Assembly (NCBI GenBank): GCA_932521025.1
Contig: OW051469.1
Location: 7,638,398 to 7,702,397 of the forward strand
Direction of reading: 5' to 3'
Source of the DNA: Oscheius onirici
Lineage: Eukaryota > Nematoda > Chromadorea > Rhabditida > Rhabditidae
DNA: 64,000 nucleotides
The notes below the pieces were generated by a model. The model was given only the letters and a program-made list of their open reading frames with translations. It was not told the origin of the DNA and searched no databases. Below, in pieces: positions 49,077-60,237 of this stretch (position 1 is its first letter; every line of letters begins with the position of its first letter). Both the position numbers and the translations under genes were made by a program.

Positions 49077-50799
49077 ATGTGAATGAACTACTGAAAAACG
49101 TGAATTGAAAGAGAGTCTGGCTCCCTCTCTCTCTTCAAGCAATAAACCAGGCAAACAACGACCTGTTTGAGAGAGGGGAAATCCAAAGCAAAGACAATGG
49201 CCGATTGAGGCGATGGAAAAAGGAGAGGGAGGAGAGGAATCACGGAAGGGATTGTGGCCGGGGCAATCGCCGAAACTGGACCACCTCTGTCCTTTTGACT
49301 ATGTGTATAAGCGGTCAGCAGCAAGCTATTCCGGGGATAGAAACATTCCAGACAGGTGTAAAGGATCTTTTAGACGATTTAGTCTAGTTTTTTTCAGATG
49401 CTGCCTCAGAAGCTAGAGAGAGAAGGACTGCGGTCACATTCAGTGGTCCACTGCCTTGTCCTTTTGAATAAGAATTCCTGGACTAATGTTTTCAGAAATA
49501 AATAAAATAAGTTCCTGCAAACTGAAAACAAGACCCAGATACGTCGTTTTGGATTGTTTTTCTTTAAAATCTATCAAAAAATGAGGAGTGATGCTTGTAG
49601 TAATATTAGAATAGCCCGCAACTTCTTCCGGACTAAATCGGCTTCAATACTTGTTTTTAGGTGTAACAGCTTCCTATAAAGTTTTAGAGCGTGTAGATTA
49701 AAGACTTCACAGAACAACGCAAATCAGAAAGATGTGTTTTGTTACGAAAAACGAGGTTGGGCAAAATTAATGATCACCACAATTACGATTTCTACAGAAC
49801 ATTTCAAACCGAGTGATTTGCTGACAAAATCTCTCATAGAAATTGGAATATAAGTTAGATTCCTTACCAAATCGGCCAAATAAAAAAAGCCAATTTCCTG
49901 GTACTGTATGCTAAAGAGCGAAAGAAGGAAAAAATAAGTGCAGATAATGACGGAATAAGTGGAAGGAGGAACGCGACAGAGACACTCGAACGACCGCTGC
50001 CTTGAGGCGCCAGAACGCGCGCTCCGCCCATCAAAAACAAAGAGCCGACTCGAGGCTCAGGACGACAAGGCGTCACGACAAAACGTCACTTCGGATTTCT
50101 CTGGGAGCTCCAACTCACAGCTGTCTGTTTGTCGAGGGACTGGTTTGTGTGAGTCACAGAGAGTTCATTACGAAAACGGGAGGCCCGCAGACATTTTGGT
50201 ATGCGGAGAAGAATGGGGCTGATTTCCGGTCGGCTAATGAAGTCGGGACAAGAATAATTACTACTGGATCTTTTTAGAAGAATGGTTTGTCCATTATCCC
50301 ATTACTCTTTGCATATTTATTTCAACAAACGTAAGACAGCAACTTTAAGCTAATGAAAATGATTGCTGGGTCTCTGTTGTCAGAACAGTCCTGACCGTCA
50401 CTCACTTCTGGATCTGTCAACTGGTTGAATCAGTTTCAGAAAAGAGAACGAATCCGTAAAAACGGAAGTAGTTTTAGCTGCATAACTCAATACATTAAAG
50501 ACTATGATTAAAACTGAATCGAAAGTTCTTCATGGAGACCCGTAGCTGATCAGTGTTTTTCACAGCTCCCTCTAAACCCATAGCCCGAAAATAAAATACT
50601 TTACACAGCTTTTCCAGGATTGACAGATGACCATCTAATTCCAAACAGTAGTCCTTTGGACTGGGAATGTAGGCGAAAGTTGTGTAATTCGTCGTTTTCA
50701 TTTTTTTTTTGGAAACAGTCTAAAACACATTTCTATCCATCAGGGAAAAACATCGAAATTCAGCAAAACCAAGTTTTGTAGCTCTAAAGCTCAATTATA

Positions 50800-51240
50800 A
50801 CTTATCAAGACTAGTCAACATCATCTTGGTCTTCGACTTGTCAAGACTCGTCACTCTGAAACGCTTCTCCGGTAGCTCACTCGATCGTCTGCTCGTCGTT
50901 TGTGCTGTCGTCTACTTCCAACTTCTACTTGTCCACTGGAACTCAACTTGACTCTTTCGCTCTGTCTCTCAGTTATCTTTTGCATTCATATAAAGTTTTA
51001 GGAGGCACGCAAGTTAAGTTTCAAAACCCATCTCTAACGGCCTAACTTGTCAAGACTTGTCAACGTTTATCTGGTCTTTCGACTTGTCGAAACGAAAAAT
51101 GAAACTAGCTTTTCTTACAAGTCATGGTGTCGTCAGTTGTCCGCTTGTGCTCTCGTCTTCTTCTAAATCAGGTCAGGTGGATCTACTCTACCAAATTTCT
51201 ACCTCACTCTTTTGATTCAACTCTCAGTTCCCATTTCCTT
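50800..51240. repeat. Diverged tandem pair of about 220-240 bases
   Basis: Two units starting near 50808 and 51045 share the order CTTGTCAA(G)ACT(A/T)GTCAA, a GGTCTT-CGACTTGTC block, GTGCT(G/C)TCGTCTTCTT-type sequence and CAACTCTCAGTT. Similarity is patchy, so the duplication is old. No coding potential seen. Confidence 0.45.
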
Positions 51241-51474
51241 TACACCTTGACTAAGATCTGGGCTTGTCCCGAGTAGCCCGGATCCGAAAGCTTCAGTCTT
51301 CCACCCGAGGGCCGATTCGGGTTTCGGTAAGGATCTCTCCGAAGTGACTAGCAAATTGGACATTGGTCGACTGAGACGATGTCGAGGTTTGTGGACTGAT
51401 GACTGGGATTACTTTCAAAAAGAAGTAATTGAACTGACAACTTGGTAGTTTGGTTCTTTCTCGTCCTTTTTCAG

Positions 51475-51770
51475 GTAGCAGCTACTGGAAGAGAACGCCA
51501 CGGAACTGTACAACTTTCCTCTCGGATTCAAGATCAAGATGTCGAAGTATTTTTGCTGGCTCAAATCAGTCCGATGTCACCTACGATCTGGTCAAAATGG
51601 AAGATAACGGCAATATGGAACTTGATGTCTTTGCTGGTTCACTCCATCTGTTGCCGTCCAGGTTTTCGCCAAGGAGGACTCTTTCAAAGGTTATTCAGTT
51701 TTCGTTTGTCCAACGTTTCGAGTCTATATCTAGAACTGTGCTCAGGGCACGAAATGACACATTGTGAGCT
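51475..51770 (+). pseudogene. Coding-like remnant, family uncertain
   Basis: After a TTTTTCAG acceptor at about 51475 the plus strand reads NQSDVTYDLVKMEDNGNMELDVFAGS in one frame and VFAKEDSFKGYSVFV in another. This looks like a nematode extracellular (CUB-like) domain broken by a frameshift. No start, no downstream exon and no reliable family match were found. Confidence 0.3.
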
Positions 51771-52011
51771 TTGCTGTTTTTTTCCAACATTTTCAGGGGG
51801 TTGAATTTAGCCTTTTTTTAGTTACCGTCATTGGAGAAGTTTTCGAGCTTCCCTTTTCCAGGGATTCCTTGGATTGCTATCACTGTCACATAGCAGCAGA
51901 CCTAGTTCCTCTTTTATTCTTCCCTTGTCATCAGTTCCAATCACACAGTCCCAGCAACTCTCAAACTCGTAAAAGGCGAAGTTGCTTTTCCTGTCGCTAC
52001 TTGTTAAAAAC

Positions 52012-52103
52012 TAATTGTGCGCACAAAGCTCCTTCGCTTAATATTTAATTCATATACATATACAAACAGACATACACACAGAGACTTGGGAACAGTTTAC
52101 AAC
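52012..52103. repeat. Dispersed repeat R1, decayed copy
   Basis: Shares TAATTGTGCGCACAAA, a spaced ACAGACATACACACAGAGACTTGGGA block and the same order as the better copies at 42599, 58850 and 60001. Confidence 0.5.
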
Positions 52104-52139
52104 GGATTTTTTTGTTTGTATACTTTGCCCACTTTATTT

Positions 52140-53611
52140 TCAAGGGAGAGGAAAAGGTAGTCGACGATCTGCACGAACACGCCACGTTGAATAATATGCA
52201 AACAGAAGGTCACAATAAGCGTAAGGAACGAGCGGTTCATCGGGATCGAACTGGTAGGCCGAGTGATCAATAGGGGATAGTTTGATTATGATCATGTCAG
52301 CCAGATTGTGGATACCCAAATAGACGTTTACATACGGTTGCGGTCTTTTAGATTGATAGATGTGTACAACAAGAAATTTGGTTTGGGGATTGGGCACGAA
52401 AACCATTTGTTCGTCTCCAAAGGTCCAAAAGAGACAGCTTGGTAAGAAGGAGATCAGATCTGCATATTCTTGATTCCAGCAGCGAAATTTGCTGACTTTG
52501 TAATTCCAAATGCCGGATTTCCAGAGCTGAAATACAGTAAGACAAAAAGTCAGAGAGAAAGTTTTAATCATTACCTGAACAATTTCTTCCAGATCACAGT
52601 AGTAGATACCGGCCACACAGTCCACCGAGTCCCAGAGTTCTCGCGTGAATCGGTCATTGCCTTTTGGAAACCAAACCATATGAGGCTTCTAAGATTAATA
52701 CGAAAATATGCATGCAGTTCAGCGGAAACCAACCATTTGTTTAATTGTGTTCTCGTCTTCGTCATCTCTTTTTCTGTCAAATGTAACATGTGCCACGTTG
52801 ACCATCCAAGGTTTCATACTCAATACCGATTTTCTACCAGTATATATTTCCAGTTTCACGAAAGGATGTTTCATCCTGTTCACCAGTTCAGAAGCTCTGT
52901 TTTCACTCCAGTGCCCCTCAAATGTGAACGGAAGGATGGAATTGACATCGCGAATGCGTACGTGGCCGGAGAAGCGTTGATTGTTTTGTATGTATAAGTC
53001 ATCACAACGATTCTGAAAATATTCAACGTAGCCAATTTTCAGAGTAAAACCATACCCCATACAAATATCCAGTGTGAATTGCAGCGTCTTTGATTCGGAC
53101 ACTGAATTTGGTAATGTTCCTAGTCAGTATTTCGTTGACACTCTCTGAGAGTCGAAACGAACGGGAAAAGGCCCGTGAGTGCATCTGAACTTGTCATTTT
53201 AGAATACTCCAAAAGTTTCATACCTTTTCAAAGACTGCCGTAAGATCTAGTTTAGAAAGATTGCACAAATTTATTGGCTCCGGAAGAGGAAGAGAAAAAG
53301 TCTCGCGGTTTTCCAGAACTTTGGTGTACTGCTCCTTCATATCTTGATTCCATTGGCAAGAAAGTTCGCTGTATCTATCAGGAGGAAAGGAACGTGGAAC
53401 CAGTGTCACAATTTTCAAGGAGTTATACAAAAGATTCTTCCTGCTTTTGAACTCTTCATCGCTAAGCTAAAAAGAGGTTTCATCGACCATTGAAAAATAT
53501 ACTCACTTTGAAGACGTGGACATCGCTATCGGTACAGAAATCTTCTGGGAAGAGAGGTTTGTCCTCCTCGTCTGAATCCCCTGGTAAGATAACATTTGGC
53601 GGGAGAGCCAT
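52140..53611 (-). CDS. Family X protein, copy 2
   Basis: About 440 residues. The intron positions match copy 1 wherever both can be read. The start at 53611 gives MALPPNVILPGDSDEEDKP, then FPEDFCTDSDVHVFKLSDEEF, SLPLPEPINLCNLS, MHSRAFSRSFRLSESVNE, SILPFTFEGHWSEN, MKHPFVKLEIYTG, KPWMVNVAHVTFDR, DDEDENTIKQMKPHMVWFPKGN, LWDSVDCVAGIYYCDLEEIVQ and LGIHNLADM...YQFDPDEPLVPYAYCDLLFAYYS. The intron near 53035-53080 (donor GGG|GTATGG) removes a stop. Identity to copy 1 is concentrated in the listed blocks, so the two genes are old paralogues rather than a recent duplication. No known domain, signal peptide or membrane segment. Confidence 0.83.
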
Positions 53612-55194
53612 GATGCAGAAACAGAGGAGTGAAGATAGACACCGATAGATTTAATTTGAAAACGACGCATCATTTTTGCTTTTCACAAGAAGAAATCGAT
53701 AGATTATTCTTCTGAAGGGGGAGCCTTCAAGTTGAAGGACTAGAAGTACAGACAAACTATGCAATATACTGGAAGTTCTACTGATCCGACAACAAAAATA
53801 TGACAAAGACAATTATAATTAAGCTTTATTGAGCTATTGATTTAACTCTTCTCCTATCCAATGCTCTCGACAACGGACTATCCTCCGATCCTTGTCGAGG
53901 AGATTATTCGTGGTCGTCCACTTCCATTGGTGAGTCACGCGGATCTTCTTCGTTCCAGAGATGACGGTCCAGCTCTGGCGCCATATGAACATCAAATAAC
54001 TATATTGTACCTCTCGTTGCCTCTCTGTATAAATAGTAGAAATGGAACTCACCGGTCACGGAATCCTAGAGCAATTGTAGATAGCATCGATCAGAGGAAC
54101 TTCTCCTTCTTCTCCTTCCAAACGCGGCGGACGACGTATTTGTGATTTTAAAGTCGAATCTCGCCTCTCCCATGCCTGCATAATGTTATTGAATTGTTGC
54201 GGTAGACATCCATTTTGGCATTGGACTCTCTCAGGACAAGAGCTTTCGGAAAGTGCCCCAGAACTTCATGTAAACGGGGTGTACACTACAGGGTGCTGCA
54301 GAATTATGGGCGCACTTTGTTTACAGAGCGCGGGCGCGGACTGTTTCGTATTTTTTCGAGTATTTAAACGTATACTTGTTTATTTTTATTTGTTTGACCA
54401 TGATTCACTCATAAACCTGTTTGTACCCTGAATATGTGGCCCCGAAGTGACACAGGACTGGTGCCGCGTTGAATGAACTTCGAAAAAAGACTTCATTGCG
54501 TACGGAGAATGGCATCCAACCTCGCCCGATTTGAATCCCCTGGACTTTTCCGTATGGTCTGTATTGGATAAGAAGGCATGCTCTGTCCCCCACAAAATAT
54601 TGGATTCATTTAAGAAGGCTTTGAAGAAGGTATGGCAAGAACTTGATAACAACTACCTCCGGGAATCCTGCGCCGCATTCAAGAAGAGACTCAAGCTATG
54701 TGTCGCTGCTAAAGAAGGACTTTTTTTAAACCTAAAGAATTACACTTGTTTGTTATTGACTAAATAAACATATGTAGTTATGAAAACTGAAATCTTGATT
54801 GTTGTCACTATTCAATATCTAGTGAGTTTCAAGAACAGTCTGGTTTCAGATACTTCGATACGCTACGCTTCCGATCACAGAGCCTGTTCGATGAAGGAAT
54901 AAGGTTGCTGCTGACCGTAGCAAGATGTTGACAGTGCAAAAGAGAGAACCACGCAATGACCGAATACTTCTACAATGTGAGAAACATGACGATGGCTAGA
55001 TAAGTAAAAATCCCCCCTCGCATAAAAACAGTCGAAGGTACAGTCACAGGCAACCCAAACAGATGAAATCACTGGAGAATCTCACTTTAGAAATAAGAAA
55101 TCCTTTTCAGAGTAGTGTTGTTTTATTAGAAAACCTGGTAGATGATACTAGTCATGATAGAATATAGGAAAAGAAAGTCTTTGTATGGTGAATA
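53612..55194. other. Intergenic region with a mariner remnant
   Basis: About 1.6 kb upstream of family X copy 2 and downstream of the lectin gene. Contains the transposase remnant described separately; nothing else recognised. Confidence 0.55.
54286..54767 (+). mobile_element. Mariner-type transposase remnant
   Basis: The C-terminal end of a mariner-family transposase is readable from about 54447: VTQDWCR, DFIAYGEW, the catalytic-triad block TSPDLNPLDFSVWSVL, then helical sequence (KKALKKVWQELDN) to the stop at 54767. A TGA interrupts the frame after WCRVE. The sequence CTACAGGGTGCTGCAGAATTATGGGCGCAC near 54286 looks like an inverted-repeat end, but no matching right end was found. The N-terminal DNA-binding part and the first catalytic aspartates are absent, so it is dead. 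Confidence 0.75.
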
Positions 55195-56862
55195 TTAATA
55201 AAGCGGTGGCTTCTTGCATACGAAGGCTCGGAATACTGTTGCAGGATTGATATAACTGTCAAACTGAAGCCGAAAGCCTGGTTGAATCCATTCGTCCGCA
55301 TAAATCTGAAACATGGTTCTTTCGGTTAAAAAAATACTTTTTGAATTCACTTACGTATCCGTAAGGTTTTCCACTTCCAGGTGCATCCGAGCCCCAAACG
55401 GAGTAATCGAAGGGTGTTCCGTCTGTCCAATGCCAGTCATTCCCAGTAGAGACAGCTTTGTTAAACAAACCAATCAATACTTGTTGTGGCCAATCCAAAG
55501 TCATTCCAGTGGCCGATATCTCACTAACAAAATATCGCTCGTCATCACTGTGAATTGATGTCAAATGTCCTCCGGATGCCTCTGAACATGTTGCTTCAGC
55601 GTCACCAAACATTATAGCTGTTTCGGTGAAAGTTTTGTAGCAAGCATTTGTTGTATTGAAATACGTCCATCCGTTATCACAAAGGGCTTAAAATATTTTC
55701 TGAGACAGAGACAAAACTTTACGCCGTCGTGTAGTTTGTAGTTGTTGAGAAATCGAAGCCTTTTTACAAACAAAAGCTCGTAAAATATCTGCTGGGGATG
55801 GTATCGTACTGAATTTATAGCGAAAACCGCTAGTTTGATCCCATTCATCAGCGTACAACTAGAGCCACTTTTTTTTACTATAAAAAACTTACAAATCCAT
55901 TTGTTTGGTTTGCAATCGGGCTACCCGGCGTCCAAACCTGATAGTCAAACTGGGAACCATCAGTCCAGGTCCAAGAATTGTTCCTGAGTATGAGGCCTAT
56001 CAGGACTTGGTTTGGCCAGTCCAATGTCAGTCCAGTAGCGGACAGCTCGCTTACAAAATAACGTTCGTCATCGCTATGAATGGAGGCCAGATGAGCACCT
56101 GGGGTTGCAGAGCACGTCATTTCAGCTGTTATCGATGTGGCGTGAGCAGTGAAGGTTCGATAGCAGGAATCTGTTTTGCTGAAGTAGAACCATCCTTCCT
56201 CACAGAGTGCTTAATCTTATAAATGTTTGTTAGAAGAAGTTTCTCACGCTGCCGTGTATTTTGAACTGGCGGAGTAGTCGTAAAACTGTCGGATGTCTGG
56301 ACAGTCATACAAATGTAAGGCAGGATCGTGTCGCATGCAACCGTGCTTAAAGTTTAATTTTTTCGTTATTTCGAATTTTATTAGAGCTATCGCACCTGAT
56401 CCGCAAAAATACTCACTCTGAGTATGGTTTTTGAATGACTCACCTCCACTGGTTAACTCCTCCTATGAATCCAGCACACTGATTACTCGACGTTTGCCCA
56501 GAAGCCCAATTGCTGTAACCAAAAGGTGTTCCATCGACCCATCTCCACTCGGAGCTCATAAGTTTGTTTAAACCGATATAATAAGTCCCTTCGACTGACA
56601 AAAGCCCTCCAATGAAAGAATTGACAAAGGCGTTAGACGCAGTTGCCAAAAATCCGCCATCCCGATTGCAGTAAACTTCAGCTGTGAAATAGTTTGCTGG
56701 ATCGGTAAAAACTTTGTAACATCTGAACAAAAATATTAATGAATAGCTAGTTTGAGGCAGCTACTTTTTAATATTGGCGTCGTAACTGTAGCCCTGAAGA
56801 CACTGAGAGAGTGCTGATGAGAAAAATGCACAAAGTAGCAAAACAGCCGTAGTTTGTCGCAT
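55195..56862 (-). CDS. Secreted protein with three C-type lectin-like domains
   Basis: About 480 residues. The start at 56862 gives a signal peptide (MRQTTAVLLLCAFFSSALSQ). CTLD1: CYKVFTDPANYFTAEVYC, GLNKLMSSEWRWVDGTPFGYSNW, CAGFIGG, WSTVACDTILPYIC. A Thr-rich linker leads to CTLD2 (LCEEGWFYFSKTDSCYRTF, SIHSDDERYFVSEL, WTWTDGSQFDYQVW) and CTLD3 (LCDNGWTYFNTTNACYKTF, SIHSDDERYFVSEI, WHWTDGTPFDYSVW). CTLD2 and CTLD3 are close paralogues and both end ADEW...RAFVCKK, without the usual WND calcium site; CTLD1 also lacks EPN/QPD-WND, so calcium-dependent sugar binding is doubtful. The intron after NQW must be about 97 nt, ending TTTAAG, to give WSTVACD. Nematode CLEC proteins of this kind are often intestinal or immune-induced; that role is inferred. 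Confidence 0.87.
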
Positions 56863-57099
56863 TCGGCTGCTTTTTGTTCTTATCAGAACAGTTTTCTGTT
56901 TGAAAGAACTATTAAAGGAGATTAGGAAAAGATAAACACATTGCCAAACTTTTTGGAGTACCAGAAGCTACAAGGAGATGAATGTTGAACGAAGATACAG
57001 CTAAAACAATCTTGAAGACGACAAAAAGTGAACAATGTAAATGTCCTACATTGGAAATATACCGACTTACAAACGATTTGGATAACTTTGAGCGCGGTA

Positions 57100-57166
57100 G
57101 ATAATCCAAGGGACCCAACTTCACTCGGAGCTCATAAGCTTGTTTAAACCGATGTAATAAGACCCT
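57100..57166 (-). pseudogene. Lectin-domain exon fragment
   Basis: The minus strand reads SYYIGLNKLMSSE then a stop, nearly identical at the DNA level to 56550-56600 in CTLD1 of the lectin gene 500 bases away. It stops exactly where the 335-bp arm begins at 57167. It is either a duplicated piece of the lectin gene or the scar of a truncated neighbour. Confidence 0.7.
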
Positions 57167-57501
57167 AATCGCGTATCTAAAACTTACAAATTCCGAGTTA
57201 GCTTGCCTAAATGGGCCTCTTCTTCCCATTCTCAACATTTCATTTTCAGCAGTTCAAAGACTGTCGTCTCTCAGCTTCCAAAAGGCGGTCTGGTCGCTAC
57301 CGATGCTCAGCTTCAACAGTTTGTTTTCAACATTACCGACAAGTAAGCCTTTCCTCGCTATTTTTTCATAAGAACCCATTTCAGCCCTCTCTGCGTTGGT
57401 AGTCGTGAACTTTACAGCGAAATCCATGATCTCATCCTGCTGTACAACTAGATTAGGTTCTCTCCCCTTTTTATAAGAAATTTCCCTTTACTAGCTTCCC
57501 C
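57167..57501 (+). repeat. Left arm of a 335-bp inverted repeat
   Basis: The reverse complement of 60238-60572 with essentially no mismatch by eye. It runs from AATCGCGTATCTAAAACTTAC to CTAGCTTCCCC. It carries two gene-like exons: one encoding LPKGGL.ATDAQLQQFVFNITD and, across a 43-nt GT...TTTCAG intron, PLCVGSRELYSEIHDLILLYN followed by a stop and a UTR-like tail. I do not recognise the protein, but clean splice sites suggest an exon pair captured from a real gene. Confidence 0.9.
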
Positions 57502-58849
57502 CTCTATTTTTGTACACACATTTTTGGTACCATGGTTTATACGCGTTGTATGTCAGTAGATTGCAGAAATCATTTCCTTCCGCGAAGAGCGTAGCGCGGC
57601 TTCTTCGTCCCTTCCTCAACACGTTCGGGTCCACAGTTGGGGCAGTCGATGACAGGTCCTTAGACGATGACAGGTCCTGAGACGTTCTTGAGAATGCACG
57701 CCGTATTTTTGAAACTGTAGTCGTAGCTGAAATTTGTTGTTCAACTAGGCACTCAGAATAGTTTTCAACGACTTTACGCGCCCCTCTGCTACAAAATGTC
57801 TTTAACCTAGAGTTCAGAGCGGATCCTTTGGGGAAAAGTATTTGATAGTTTTTCTCAAGGCAGCGCTCGCTCAGTCGAAATAGAATATTGAACAGAACTT
57901 ACATGACCTCCCTCGGCTGTCCTCGCTCCTTTAGAATCTCTTTATTGGATCGCAGGAGATTGTCGTTGGTTCTGACAAGCCTCGAGTTTTCCGAAAGAAG
58001 TGAGTCGTTTCTATCGGACAGTTTCTGCATGAAGCTGGTCACAGCTTCATCCTTTCCGTACTTGTAGAGGACTCGAAACCAGTGGTTTGCTTCTCGAAAT
58101 TCGCGATTGAAGGGGCGAAAAGAGGCAAAAACCTGGGATTCTAGAAGCTTCTAGAACATTCCATGAGACATTCTTCGACCTAATTTCGCCACTTCCGACG
58201 CGAATTTCGAGAAGCAAACCACTTTTTGGGTGAAAAAGTCCGTACGATGGTATTCCAAGAATAAAAATTTTTGACCAAAAATTCCATGATACCCCTACAT
58301 GGTGTTTTCGGCCAAGTGAAAAAAGTTTAGGAGCGAGTGTTTGAGAAAACTGTTCGATGGCTTCGGCTGATATTTTGCAGGGATATAGGCTCATATGTGA
58401 TGCATCTAATAGGCCATAGCACATGTCGTTATGTTTTCTACAAAAAAAGTTGTAGGTCCGACAGTGCCGCGAGGTCGGACCCCAAAAAGTGATAAAATCG
58501 ACCTAGCTCCGCCAGAGAAAATGCAAATTGGCTGAAATTTGGTGGGGAAGTTGGGCCCTATACTGCCCCCTTCCAGCCAAATTTTGGGGGCATTCGGATT
58601 AAAAACAAAAATTTTAGAAAGGGAGCCATTTATTCTTTCCACACGTAATATTAAATCAAAGCAAAACCACCATAAATACTCACCCTGCCTAGAGATTTGA
58701 TGATTCCTTCTGCTGCTGCGTGTCGACTGGAGCTTTTTGAGTAGGTTTTCGCTGCTTCGCGGAGAGTCGTACCTTTCGGAGTCTTCTGCAGGTATTCCAG
58801 GAATAACTTGCGGGCGTCTCACATTGCGAGTTTATATGAATTGATAATT
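57502..58849. repeat. 1,348-bp segment present in the left but not in the right half of the fold-back
   Basis: On the right side the 335-bp arm and the R1 repeat abut exactly (60237/60238), while on the left they are separated by this segment. The minus strand encodes two exon-like pieces described separately. It contains a perfect 25-bp inverted repeat (58082-58106 with 58198-58222, sequence AGTGGTTTGCTTCTCGAAATTCGCG reading inward) and a ~100-bp block (about 58235-58300) repeated in inverse at 59118-59182. Confidence 0.75.
57893..58822 (-). pseudogene. Two-exon coding remnant inside the inserted segment
   Basis: The minus strand reads ARKLFLEYLQKTPKGTTLREA, KTYSKSSSRHAAAEGIIKSLGR up to a GTGAGT donor at about 58686. 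After an acceptor-like CGAG near 58090 it reads NHWFRVLYKYGKDEAV and a coiled coil (FMQKLSDRNDSLLSENSRL, LLRSNKEILKERGQPREVM) to a stop. The first part looks helical and might be a small DNA-binding domain; the second is a clear coiled coil. No start is visible, and the intron holds repeats. It could be part of an unrecognised transposon gene. Strand follows the coding reading. Confidence 0.4.
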
Positions 58850-59093
58850 GTTCGCTATCAAATGTCAACTTTTTAGATTTTTTACTCTTTACAATTATTA
58901 TTTTGTTATGATTCTTATTATTATTATATCTATTTTAAATTGCTCCCAGGTCTCTGTGTGTCTGTCTGTCTGTCGGAAGCTTTAATTGGAAATCAAAATG
59001 AAGCAATTTGTGCGCACAATTAAGGGGAAAGGAGTTAGTGTAACAAGTTTAGCCAAGTCACTTGGGAGACAATTGCGAAGACTTAGCTTCTGT
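58850..59093 (+). repeat. Dispersed repeat R1, left inner arm
   Basis: The reverse complement of 60001-60237 apart from microsatellite length ((TCTG)n longer here) and a few bases. It runs from GTTCGCTATCAAATGTCAAC through TCCCAGGTCTCTGTGTGTC and GTGCGCACAATTAAGGGGAA to AGACTTAGCTTCTGTT. Confidence 0.88.
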
Positions 59094-59550
59094 TTTTTTT
59101 TTGTTTTTTATTTTTTCTGTAGGGGTATCATGGAATCTTTGGTCAAAAATTTTTATTCTTGGAATACCATCGTATTTGGCTTTGCCTCCCATTAGTGCAG
59201 AACGCACGAGCATAAAATCGCGCGTAGCGCGCGCCAGAAGTATTTTCAGGGTTCGGGACCTATTCCATCGGATTCAGCGTAAAAAGTTACCCCTAGAGCC
59301 TTATTTTCAAGTCGATAGCTCCAAAACTTAAAAAGTTAGACAAAGTTCTAGTTTTCCAAAGCGTCCGCCGTCCGGCGTCCGCGATTGTGCGCGATTTGCG
59401 GGCTCATTTTTGCAAATTTTTCTCTGAAATTTCGGATAGAGGTATAACTAAGTCTATCTCAGTGGGAGTATCTTTTAGAATTTTGATTTTCGGCCTGGAT
59501 CACACCTCTACACCCGGCATTTTTGGACAGAAATTTTTCCGTCAAAAAAG

Positions 59551-59645
59551 TTGGTGTATTGCTAAGGGTCGCCACTCCACCCACACGACCCGGGTTCGAT
59601 CCCGCTCTTCTGCAAACATTTTTGCTAAATTGTTTTGAGTAGGAA
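59551..59645 (+). repeat. tRNA-derived SINE candidate, copy B
   Basis: Has GACCCGGGTTCGATCCC (B-box at about 59593-59603) and the same upstream TTGGTGTATTGCTAAGGGTC and downstream TTTTTGCTAAATTGTTTTGAGTAGGA as copy A at 16777. Similarity is about 80-85% by eye across roughly 95 bases and ends at the same points in both. Confidence 0.55.
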
Positions 59646-60000
59646 TTGACTTCACCCACGCTCTGGCAGCTTTTTTGTGATCGTATTCGACCGTTCCCCC
59701 GCCAGCCACATTCTAGTCGAGCGACTGTGACGAAGGTGGTAACCTCACTTCCGGCGCATATTTTACGTTAAAACTTTCTGAATATAAAGGCTACACTCCG
59801 TCTTTGCACTCGCCCACCACAAACAACTTTGAATTTAAGATCACAAATCAGATCAAAAGTTACAAAACTTTTCCTTGGTCTTGTCTAATTTTCCTTCACA
59901 AGGTTGGCAACGCCCTTCCAGGGCTAAAGTTACCTACTATCCCCCCTTTTTTCGTTTGCCTGAAACACTTGAAAACCGTTTCTGTATAGGAACTACCAAA

Positions 60001-60237
60001 AACAGAAGCTAAGTCTTCGCAATTGTCTCCCAAGTGACTTGGCTAAACTTGTTACACTAACTTCTTTCCCCTTAATTGTGCGCACAAATTGCTTCATTTT
60101 GATTTCCAATTAAAGCTTCCGACAGACACACAGAGACCTGGGAGCAATTTAAAATAGATATAATAATAATAAGAATCATAACAAAATAATAATTGTAAAG
60201 AGTAAAAAATCTAAAAAGTTGACATTTGATAGCAAAC
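60001..60237 (-). repeat. Dispersed repeat R1, right inner arm
   Basis: The inverse of 58850-59093. It abuts the right 335-bp arm with no intervening base. Confidence 0.88.

Larger units (their letters stand above)
49077..52139. other. Large intergenic region with repeats
   Basis: About 3.1 kb with no supported intact gene. It contains diverged direct repeats (50800-51240), a coding-like remnant (about 51475-51770) and a decayed copy of repeat R1 (about 52012-52103). Confidence 0.5.

Noticed and set aside
57211-57402. ORF starting MGLFFPF in both inverted arms
   Set aside because: It reads through an intron in the wrong frame; the spliced frame (LQQFVFNITD, RELYSEIHDL) is better supported.
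59580-59610. Functional tRNA gene at the GGTTCGATCCC B-box
   Set aside because: No acceptor stem or complete cloverleaf can be closed, and a similar sequence with a shared tail occurs at 16.8 kb.
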